Positions 33,601 to 45,600 of a stretch of 64,000 nt of DNA are shown here, piece after piece; positions within the stretch are counted from its first letter, which is position 1, and each line of letters begins with the position of its first letter. The notes beneath the pieces were generated by a model. It was not told the origin of the DNA and searched no databases. It was given only the letters and a program-made list of their open reading frames with translations. The position numbers were made by a program, and so were the translations under genes. The stretch comes from Congeria kusceri (taxonomy: Eukaryota > Mollusca > Bivalvia > Myida > Dreissenidae), in assembly GCA_027627225.1 (NCBI GenBank), contig CM051032.1:64831137-64895136 (forward strand). Direction: 5' to 3'.

Positions 33601-36600
33601 GTATTCACTTTATAACAAGGAGTTGCGCAGCACATAAGGGTAACAATTATGAGCTGCCGGGGCAGAGGTATTCACTTTATAACAAGGAGTTGCACAGCAC
33701 ATAAGGGTAACAATTATGAGCTGCCGGGGCAGAGGTATTCACTTTATAACAAGGAGTTGCACAGCACATAAGGGTAACAATTATGAGCTGCCGTGGCCGA
33801 GGTATTCACTTTATAACAAGGAGTTGCACAGCACATAAGGGCAACAATTATGAACTGCCATGGCAGAAGTATTCACTTACACAGCGCTTTTAAGTTTAAC
33901 CTATTTTAATGCAGATACTCAATACATAAACCAATGTAATACAGAAGGAACAATATCTGAACAAACATGAATAAAGTGGAAATTGGTGAATGTGTACATG
34001 TATCTGAATTAGCATTAAATTGGGCATTAAATATTTAAGTACCAGGAGGCCATTTTAACAACAGATCGTATCTTAAGCTGATCTGATCTTAAGTCCGGGG
34101 TTTACGACCGAACTTGCGACCAACGTAAAACCGTTTTATGAAGGTGGTCGTAAGTGTCCAGTCTCAGCTAAGATTATTTATGTTCTTACGACGTGACAAA
34201 CGTGAAACCAGTCTGAAAATCATGACATTTTCCCTTTTTTTTACATTTAAAATCTGATTAGTTCCGAAATTGTTTTAATGATTAAAGTTTTAACTGATAA
34301 GTAGAATTAAACTTGTCTAATTATTGCAGAACTAGCTAGATATAGATCGACACTGTAGCTAGATATATTAAGATAAAATGGAGTTTTAATAATTATATGA
34401 AGATCATAATTTTCACCGTTACAGCGTAAATGCATATCATTTTTCTGTGTAACCATTTACAGTAAACTCCGCTTATAACGATAATGAAGGGACCACCGGA
34501 TTTATATCGTTATATCCAAATATTGTTACATCCGTAAATAGGCAACCAAGAGAATGAACGTATAAGTATATAAGAGAGATGCAACTCTTATCAGACACCA
34601 ATTATCTGACATACATAACTGTAATATAGGACTAAGCGGAAAGACCAAGAAATGCCATCAATTGTTATAAATTATGAGCACTCAATTTTTAACAATCTGC
34701 ACCCAATTGTATAAACGCTGGTATATTTTACCTTGATAAAAAAAATTTAATGGTATACTTTCATGATTTTTGTTTAAGTAACCACCCGGTTTTTTCAATT
34801 GTATAAAAAATTATACCATATGGTTACCAACCCCCCCCCCCCCAAAAAAGCATATGACCCATGGTTTAAGATACCAAACCAAGTTGCTTTAATTAAGGCC
34901 TAGGCAATGGCCATTAAGACAAATTTCAACTATTGAATCTAAAATAATTTCAACTGTACGATGCATTCACTGATATTACATATCATATTGCGACATCACA
35001 GTTGAGATCATCACTGCGAAGGTCATTTTGTCATCTGGGTATCAACGAATTACTCAGGTACAGTAGCAGGGAGTTTTAACCATGATTTTACAATTAGTCT
35101 AAATTATATATTATATACAAGTGTTTACCATTCAGGTACAAGATTTTACCGCCCGTATGTGTTTAGCCACTGATTTAAACTGTTTATAAAATTGGGTGCT
35201 GCTGTTTGGTATATTTGTACATACATGTATGATTTGTACATATATGTGAATGAGCATCAAATATTTAACCACATGTACCTGTTGTTGTTTTTTAACAGAT
35301 TTGTACATATAACTGAATGGGCTTGATAATGAGAATTAATTCTAACATGATACTCGCTAACTTTTCTATATAAAAAGAATAAAATTATAGTAACTACACT
35401 ACCCAGAAACAATGCAAGAAGCAGTCCCTATTCTGAGCAGACCATAGTAAAATATACATGTAGTTCTCATTGCAATTGCAAAAATATTTGTCAAATCATG
35501 TTAGAATCAAATTGTGCATTATCGTTCTTTATCGGCTAATAAACAACGATTTGTCATTCTGATGCGATATATTAAACCACTTGGGTCATAACTCCAAATC
35601 GTTGTTTATTAGCCAATAAACAACTCTGAATAGAAAATTATTTCTTAATTAAATATACAACTACCTTGTGTCGCTAGAAGTTCTCTGACTTGTTGCACGT
35701 CATTCCGGATGCAGGCAACCATGAGTTTAGTTTCACCTTTGATGTTCCGCTTGTTTAGCTGCTTCTTCACACCATTTGCTCTACTGTAAAACCATTATTA
35801 TTCGTCGGACACTAAATTTCGTGGAGTTTCGTGGGTCAGCTCAACCACGAATTCAAATGTACGACGAACATTTATCTCCGAAGTTTTATATCCGAAAGTA
35901 TTAGTATCTGCATTACTAAAGGGGCGCAATCACTTTTGACCCATGTTTGGGTGATTGTGTTACCTCCCTTGATAATTATTTACTGTGAATACTGACATGA
36001 TGTTAAATTATACTTTAACTATGTTTGAAAAAATAAATAATTGTATAATGTTTCCTTCTTGAAAGAACAGATAATACTGACCGAATTAATTGAAAGGTAC
36101 AGATTGCTCATTTGTCACGCACGTATCGATATTCGCAGTTTGTCACTTGTTAATTGTCAAGCGCTTAACTGGCTTCGTGTCAAACTGCCATTAAAAGGAC
36201 CCACTGTTTTATTACAATTATACAAGACAAAATGGGTACCACTATTAATTGGACTGTTTTTGCGGTACTGGTATATTGCACATATATTTAATCCCGCTAA
36301 TTGGCATGGTGTTGTTACACTAGGGACCACGTTATCGCGAGATTGAGACGATAAGATACGGACAATGCGGGTAATTGACACGTTGTTGTTTAAGCGGATG
36401 TCGACTGAGCTTAAGGGTTGTTAGAATAAACAAAAATCACATAGATACAGTATTTTTTTTAGGTTTTTGGCAAAAACTCGAAATCCACGAATTTAAGATC
36501 CAATGAATATGCCCGATTTTACGAATCCACGAAATTTCATGTCAACGAAATTAAATGATTCCACAGTATTTATTTTTTAAGTTAAATAAATAAGAAATGA

Positions 36601-39600
36601 AACATCAATGCTGCATTTTTTAAGTTAAATAAGTCATGAGTAAACATAAATAGTGACTACAATTGCAATACACATGTTAAAAATTCCACAACTCAGAAGG
36701 AATTGTCTATTAACAAAGCAAAGTTTAGTGTTATATTTCTTCTGTTCCTTTGAACATATTTTCTTAACTTGTGGTAATTTTACTGTAATGTAATATGTCC
36801 AATGTTTTACACACAATTTATTAAATACATGTGTGAAACTTTATAATGTTGAATATATATTTATCACCAAAGAAGCGTAGAGTAAAAGGTAGCCAAACTT
36901 CATAAACAAGAGGGCCAAGAAGACCCTAGGTCGCTTACCTGAGGGGCTAAGGAACTAAACTGTTGTGAGCAAGTTTCATGAAGATTCGGCTAAAAATGTG
37001 GCCTCTAGAGTGTTCACATGATTTTTTTTTCAATTTGGCCTAATGACCTAGTTTCAAGCCCCATGTGACCTTGTTTCGAATTTGTCCCAGATATCATAGG
37101 GACAAATGTTCTAAGCAAGGTTGGTGATGATTGGCCTATTAATGTGGCCTCTACGAATTTTCACAAGCTTTTTGTTCCATTTGGACTGGTGACCTACTTT
37201 TGTACCCCACATGACCCAGTTTCAAACTCATCCGAGATATCACTGAAACAAATGTTCAGAGCATGTTTCAAGAATATTGGGCAAAATATGTGACTTCTAA
37301 AGTGTTCACAAGCTTTTTTTTTCAATTTGCCCTAGTGACCTGGATTTTGACCCCACATGAACCAGTTTCGAACTCATCAGAGAAATCATTTCGAACAAAT
37401 GTTCTGAGCAAGTTTCATGATGATTGGGCTACAAATGTGGCGTCTAGAGTGTTAACAAGCTTTTTCTTCCATTTGACCTGGTGACCTAGATAGTCACCCC
37501 ACGTGACCCAGTTTTGAACTCGTCCAGGATATTATTGAAACAAATGGTCTGAGTGAGTTTCAACAATATTGGGTAAAAATATGACTTCCAGTGTGTTCAA
37601 AGCTTATTATTTAATTTGACCTAGTGACCTAGTTTTTGACCCCACATGACGCAGTTTCGAACTCATCTGATATATCATTAGAACAAATGTTATGGTCAGA
37701 TTTTATGAAGATTGCACAATAAATGTGGACTCTAGACTGTTCACAAGCTGTTTAAGTTTTCAATATATCCATATAAGGAAAACTGCAACGGCCCCTGGCA
37801 CACATGTTTTTCAACAGAGTGGAACCATTTTCGAACTCAGTCGAGATATCATAAGAACAAATATTCTGAGCAAGTTTCATGTTGCTTGGGCAAGCAATGT
37901 GATTTCTAGAGTGTTCACAAGCTTTTTCTATAGCCATATAAGGAAAACTGCCCCGCTCCCTGGCGACCATGTTTTTCCACGGAGCAGAACCATTTTTGAA
38001 CTTGGCCAAGACATCATAAGAACAAATGTTTTCTGAGTTTTCACAAGCTTTTTCTTCAATCTGACCTAGTGACCTAGTTTTTTACCCCAAATAACCCAGT
38101 TTCAACAATGTCTAAGATATCATTGGGACAAATGTTCTGAGCAAGTTTTATGAAGATTGGGCGATAAATGTGGCGCCTAGAGTGTTCACAAGGTCAATGC
38201 TGACAACGCACGACAGACGACGGACAAAAGGCTATCACAAAAGCTCAGCTAAAAATTAATTACATGATTGTATTTATAGTACGCCTACCTCGAAGATTGA
38301 ACTGCGCTCGCCTGAGGAATTGTATCCCGTACAACCATCATATTTGGTAGAAGATAGATGTAACAGGTCATCTTAAAGATAAAGCATACACTGAACAAGA
38401 AACATGGAAATTCCACATAAACCAATTTTTTCAAATGTAATGCAACCATTTTTCTATTTTTAGTAATGGTGACCTTGACCCCACGCATCCCATATGCAAA
38501 TCCCAATTGAGGTTTCGATATAAGGTATCTATTTACACATGAAGTTTCATTAAAATATCTCAATTCATTCTCAAGTTATTGAGCAGAAACCGTTTTTCAA
38601 TTTTTATTAACAGTGACCTTGACCTCATTCACACACCACATGCAATCACAAGTGAGGTATCAACTATTAGGTATCTATATATCAAAATTCATCACAATAG
38701 CTATATCCGTTGTCAAGTTAGAAAGTTTCTTGAGAGTTAACAGAACACAGGAAATAAATAAAATTCAAATAAAATTTAAAAACAGTTTTAATATGAATAC
38801 CACAATAGCATCAAATACATGTATTTGTTCACATATTTAAATATTCTATACAATATGGCAATTTTTTTACTGATTTCATTTGTTCATACAGAAGTAAAAA
38901 AATAAATCAGCATTCAACATTTATAGTACAACCTTAAGCATTCTGAGCTCAGTTTAGATAAAATTCCTGAAATGATAATTTGATAGTGTAAAAAAAAAAA
39001 AAAGTTTAATTTACCTCATAAAAGGTTAACACTTACGATCACAGAAAGATCAAATTCCTTGTCTGGTCGTTCAGCCACAAGATAGTCATCGTACGAAGTG
39101 TCAAGGACATGTTTACAGAAGCACACCTGTAACCATGGCCACTGTAGTCGTGAACACAGAAATCGGAAGGTGTCAGAATTGCACCTCCCTGAAATGAACA
39201 ACAAAAACATTTGAGGCGTATCGTGGGAAACTGGGCTTAATGCATGTACGTAAAGTGCGGCTCTGGATTAGCACAGGCTAATCCGGTATGACACTTTACG
39301 CACATGAAATAAGCCCAGGTTTCCCACAACACAAAACATTTATATACAGTCAAAACTCATTATTTCGAAGTCGTCGGGACCGGAGAAAATACTTCGAAAT
39401 AACGATTATTCGAATTAAACATTTCTAGATTTTCTTGAGAAAAAAAGTTGTTGTAAAAATCGAATAGTTATATAGTAGAGATGCTGTTACACTACACACT
39501 TTGATTGAATTTATAAAAAAGTAATAAATACGATGTACGTGAGTTTGTTTTATAAAATTTCTCAGCGATCGTTTTCTTTGACTTTACACCACGCTCCACT

Positions 39601-42600
39601 TCCATGATGGCATCATACTTTTCTTGGTAGGTTTTCGATGTATGGCATCGTTTAACGCCCTTCCCTCCAATCCGGATATCCTCCCGGTTTGGTTACCGGG
39701 CCCTTCTCCAGACTGATGTTTTCTGTATTTATTACTGCTTCTGACATCGTGAATATTAGCGTAAGTAAATACGAACTGATGATCTGACAAATGCAAGTCT
39801 AACTTAAATACAGAAACCTAATAATTGCTCAAAGGTTTTGACATCCGTGTTTGCAATTCAGTCTTGGCAATAGAAGGAAAAAATCGGGACCGAAAAAAAA
39901 CCTTAGAAATAACGAGGAATTCGGATAAACGGTGTTCGAAATAACGGTGATCTACTGTACATGTATATGTGTAGTAAGTGTGTGGGTGCTAGCACTGATG
40001 TATGTTTTTGTCATAAGACCACTCGGTTCTGTTTCATTCAATTCTTTCAACAAGTCAGCTTGCCAAAGTCTCAATATATTATAATGGCTCATCTTCTGTT
40101 TAATCGATTCAACATCTTCTGCTTGTCCTTTCATTTCAATTCCAATATATTTTGCTGTATGTAATGTAATTTTAATGTAAACTATACCAAAATATATGCC
40201 ACTTCTTTTGCTAAGATTGTAAACAAAAAATTTATTACAACTATGGATTTTATTAAGAGGATGCTAACTTGCATGTGGCAAATATTGATGCATGCAAGTA
40301 AAGAAAACAGAGAAGTTTTATCCTGGGAAAACAATTGTTCAATGCAATTTCGTAACAAATGTTGTGTCTAAAAAGTACAATAAAGTCAATTAAAAAGTTT
40401 TGCTACCATTTACTGATGGGGCATAGTCAAAGAACTAAGTTACTAGCTTAAACTCTCACTGGCAAGTGGATAGCAAACATTTATTATAATCCCTTAGTTT
40501 GTCTAATAAACTGTGTACCATGCATTCTCTTCTCCAGTTCAATAATAAACGCCTGGGTCTTCTCAGCATTCATCACCTCTAGACCCTCCACCCTCTCATG
40601 ACGACGGCACGTCTCTGTAACCATGGCAACAAGCCACAGAACATCCTCAAGAACTTTACGCTGAAAAAATATGGAGTTTTAACTACATGTAATTCAATTC
40701 TCATAAACAAAAGCTGTTTGCAAAACATGTATGCCCCATCTCGGTTAAAAGCAATCTTTAAAATATTAAGTCTGCAGTTCATGGGGCGATTTAGGTGAAC
40801 ATCAAACTTAGCTAAGAAATTATGCACTCAAACATTTTCATCAAGTTTGGTGAAGATTGGATAAAAACTGTTAAGACTTAAAAAGTGGATAGGGGTAAAA
40901 ATGCCAATTTTAGATCATTCAAGGACTATAAATGCACAATTCCTGGGGCAATTTAGCTGATTATCGAACTTGGTTGAGATATTATGCAGACAAACACATT
41001 CATGAAGTTATGTGAAGATCAGATGAAAACTGTTTAACATAGAGAGCAGAATGGTTAAGAGGGCAAATTTTTTATAATTAAGGGGCCATAACTCCACAAT
41101 TTCTGAGGCGATTTTCCAATTATCAAACTTGGCCTACATTATATGCCCACAAACATTTTCATAAAGTTTGGTTAACATTGGATGAAAACCGTTGGAGAGC
41201 AGAAACAAAAGTGATCTACTTGAACTTCAGACACTTTTTAGTAATTTTTCTAGAGGACAATACCAGGTAGTTATTGCCTGTTTTAATTCTGTTCCCAGTA
41301 AAGCTAGAAACATTATACACGTTATATATAGGATCTGACACGAGTTATCATTTCATACCATATTTTATTAAACGAGTTCAGGAATTTTGTTAGTAAGCAA
41401 GCCTTCTGATCTTTTAATCACAAAAAACTAGGGATGGAACCGAATATTTGAATATCGGATAATATTCGAATATAAAAAAAAGAATACGAATAGTCGATTT
41501 TCAAATTTATTTAAAGAACAAAATTTCTTTAAAAAATCACGTTTCTTTCCAGTTTGATTGCAAAGGTAACATGAATTCCAGTCGTATTTCCTGCCTAGCA
41601 GTTATGCCCCCTCAAGGTTAAAAGCAATCTTTAACATATCAAGTTTGGTGATGATCGAATGTGAACTGTTGGACACTGGGAGTGGATACCGCTAAAATGG
41701 CAAATTTTAGATAATTCAATAGCAATACTCCACAATTCCTGGGGAGATTTGGCTGACATTCAAACTTGGCCGAGATATTATGCCCACAAACATTTTCAGC
41801 AAGTTTGGTGAAGATAGGATAAAAACTGTTGGACTTAGAGAGCGGAAACGGCTAAAAAATATAATTTTAGATAATTCAAGGGCCATTACTCCACAATTTC
41901 CGGAGTGATTTGGCTGATAATTGAACTTGGCCGAGATATCATGCCAATAAACATTTTTATCAAGTTTGGTTATGATCGGATAAAAACTTTTTAATATATA
42001 GAAAAGAAGCGGCTAAAAAGGCCATAACTCCACAATTCATGGGGCGATTAGGGTGATTATCGAACTTGACCTAGATATTATGCCCACAGACATTTTCATT
42101 AAGTTTGGTAAAGATCAGATGAAAACTGTTCAACTTAGAGAGCGGAAACAAAAGTGGTCTACCGACTGACATTAGCAAACCAATACACCCCGCAATCTTC
42201 GATGGGGGGCATAATAATGTTTGTTACTTAATTTATTCCTTTTATTTATCTAAAAAATTGATATACATTATGTACTATCCTGGATGCTTTGTCATTATTT
42301 ATGATTGTTGTTTTACGATATATCGCAATATATTGCAATACAATTTTTGCTTACTGCAATATATTGCAATACAGTTCTGGCAGACCTAATTGCTCTCACC
42401 AGGCAGATCCTCTCCGATGGTGAGCGACAACTCGCTAAAACCTCCAGGATCTCTTGTACTAAGTCGAACAATTCCCGACACAGAGCGTTGAAAGTCACAT
42501 AAGATGTTGGCCAAAATATTTTGAACAGCATATGCTTCGGAGGGTGATCATTTGGATCTGAGGGCCTGTTATGAAAAGAAAGTATTTGTTGGAATTAAGA

Positions 42601-45600
42601 GATATGGTAAATTCTTGGCAAGGTATTGAGCCAAATCTCAGTCAATGAAAAAATGCATTAAAAAAAACAACATACAAACCTGTATGTACCGAGGTGACTA
42701 GTTTAATAATGTACAAACTATTGTAATTAAAGCCAAAAGTATCACAAAATTCCAAATTTGGAAACTCAACTTTATTTTACATTTGGAATGGGTCAGAATG
42801 TCATGTCCCTGAGAATAAATAATGAATCTACTCGTTTCCATTTTTATTTGCATGTAACGATTGTTGCCGACATTTAACTCACACAAAATGTCTGACGTTA
42901 GCCTTCAGCAATCTGGTGATGAATTGCAGCAGACCTACATTTTTGCTCCGAAACACTTCATCCCCAGCAAGGCTTCCACTGTAAAACAATATAAATTGTA
43001 AAAAAAATTTGACTAACAAATAGTCAAATTTTGTGAAGATCAAATCATCCCAAGCTCCAGCTGCACATAAGTAGATGCATGTTTAAAGGGACACCATGGT
43101 CAATCCAGGGCAGCCAACAAACCTGTAAATTATTCTTACTCTAATGTCCTGAATGCAAAACATAAACAACAAATCTGCCAATGTGATCAAGTTGCTGACA
43201 TTAGTATAAACAATCAAATTTCATTATAAACGATTATCCAGCACAAATAAGCAGATGTTGACGTATAAAACTGTGAAATTCAAGAGACATTTACAATGAA
43301 AACAGCAAAATTCTAGAGACATTTAGAGAGAAAACAGCAAAATTCAAGAGACATTTACAGTGAAAACAGAAAAATTCAACAAACATTTACAGTGGAAACA
43401 GCGAAACTCAACAGACATTTACAGTGGAAACAGCGAAATTCAACAGACATTTACATTGGAAACAGAGAAATTCAACAGACATTTACAGTGGAAACAGTGA
43501 AATTCAACAAACATTTACAGTGGAAACAGCGAAATTCAAAAGACATTAACAATGAAAACAGCGAAATTCAACTAACATTTACAGTGGAAACAGCGAAATT
43601 CAAAAGACATTTACAGTGGAAACAGCGAAATTCAACAGACATTTACAGCTAAACATCGGAAGACGTAACCCACCTTATCACATCTCTAATAAAGCCCCAC
43701 TCGTAGCCTACTGGCAAGTTGGATTTGTTGTCCTGGCCTGCCAGAGCCTGTAGATACACCTTCTGCATCGCCTTGGTGACGGGTGGGTGGAGTAGCAACA
43801 CCTTGTTTAACACGCTGATTGCCATGTTCACTTCAAGCTCTGAGTCAGTTTTCTTTGAGAGTGAAACAACAAAGAGTGACACATTTCATGTACTAAGTTT
43901 CAATAACAAAACAGGACAACTGCAAAATTCAGTGTACATAAAAGGTCTTCAAGCAGAAAAGAAATGAAAGAAACTCTAATACAGTTGATCAAAATTGTTT
44001 CGAACAACACGAAAATGCCTTACTATTTCAAACTTGATTTTCTGTCCCGATATTTTCTTTCTTATACTAATAAATGTATTATAATCTTAAACATTTCTAT
44101 ATTTTATCACATGTAAATATTTTTAATAATATAAATTTAATACAATAAAATAATTTTAACATTCATCAAGCAAGTCATCTTTATTAACTTAAGGTCAAGT
44201 ATTGAGTAATTAATTTTGCACAGTGTAACGACTATCTCCGTGCGAGCATTTTACAACATTAAAGCTCATTTAAATAATTGTTAACTGAAAATATGTTAAT
44301 TGGTCCTGATGACTGTGCAATAATGAGGTTCCACTGCACACACGCACATCTACTGTAATCATTTACAAGTACATCTAAACACATAATATTAAAATATCTG
44401 TTTAAAAAAAACAAACAAACCGGGAAACAAACAAAAACTACTTACGAACAGCACAATGCGCATGACCTCAGACAGTATCTCTGCAGGGGGGTAGTGCTGG
44501 TAGGACACCGCGTTACTCAGTTCCGTCAGGGCCATGAAGTAGAACTCATCTTCGATGATCAGCGATAGAATTTCTGACAAGGTGCTGTGGAATTCTTTCG
44601 ATTGCAAGCTGAGCTGTTATCATAGATTGATACAGAAACATGAGGTAAGATACAATGCTTGCATGAGAGTAGTTGAGGTATTTATTTTAGCTCGATTACC
44701 AGAATATCGAAAGCCTAAGGCTAACTGAGAAACTTTCGAGTCCGTTTCCTGGGTAGAACCAGTGCTTTGTGTCTTTGAGGAAGATCATTGGAATACTGCC
44801 TGAGTAGGGATGAACTCACAATCTTCTGCTTGCTTGCACTAACATGGCGGTTCACAGAAATAAATAAAGTTAAAGAAAACAAGTACATTTTTGTTTCTGT
44901 TGCATAACACACTGGTTTCTTTTTTTTTTCTTATTATTAACATAGGCGCTTGGTTGTTTAACAAATAAAAAATAATCCTATTCCCTACATTATAAATATA
45001 CACAAGGTAGCTCACTCGCCATTTTCTATCATAACGGAAGTTGTTTGACTGGTTTTAATTGTTTAGAAGTTACCAGTCCTAAATGCATGGGCTACGTAGA
45101 TTTCGGGAACCAAAACTGTAATTTTATTCATTGAAACCAGCCAATCATTGCAAATCGACTTCCGTTACGATAGAAAATGACGAGTTAGCTACCTTGTGTA
45201 TTTATACATATAGGAAACAATTTTTTATTTGTTGAACAACCAAGCGCCTATGATTATTAAGTTATCATTTTCTGAGGAAGAAAATATAGTTTGTATACTA
45301 TAATAACTTAACAGTTAAACTTAAGTGTCATATTATGTGATATTTTGCATTTTCTTCAGTCTGTAATGTACAAAATCAACTCAAACCCATTAGTTTAGTT
45401 TAAACCTATTTATTTTTGCATCGAAAGCCTAAGGCTTATAGAGACACTCTCGAGTCCGTTTCCTGGGTAGAACCAGTACTTGGTGTCTTTGGGGGAGATC
45501 TTGAGAACGCTCCCAGAGTGGGGATTGAACCCAGGACCTCCCGATCGCTAGGCGGACACCATATCCACCCATTAATGACCATTTCGGTACCATTTCTAAT

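Noticed and set aside
27441..33878. CRISPR-like array (regular repeats over 6 kb)
   Set aside because: The 67-bp units are directly contiguous with no unique spacers and lie in a eukaryotic intron; it is a satellite.
36041..36346. 101-codon plus-strand frame inside the TA-flanked transposon
   Set aside because: No transposase or other domain recognised, no supporting context; left out as a gene.
36905..38256. Plus- and minus-strand frames of 73-114 codons
   Set aside because: Core repeats of the ACAAGAGGGCC element read through; similar peptides occur at other copies.
43392..43652. 86-codon plus-strand frame, [14 protein letters not shown]...
   Set aside because: Translation of a 32-bp minisatellite inside an intron; periodicity follows the DNA repeat.
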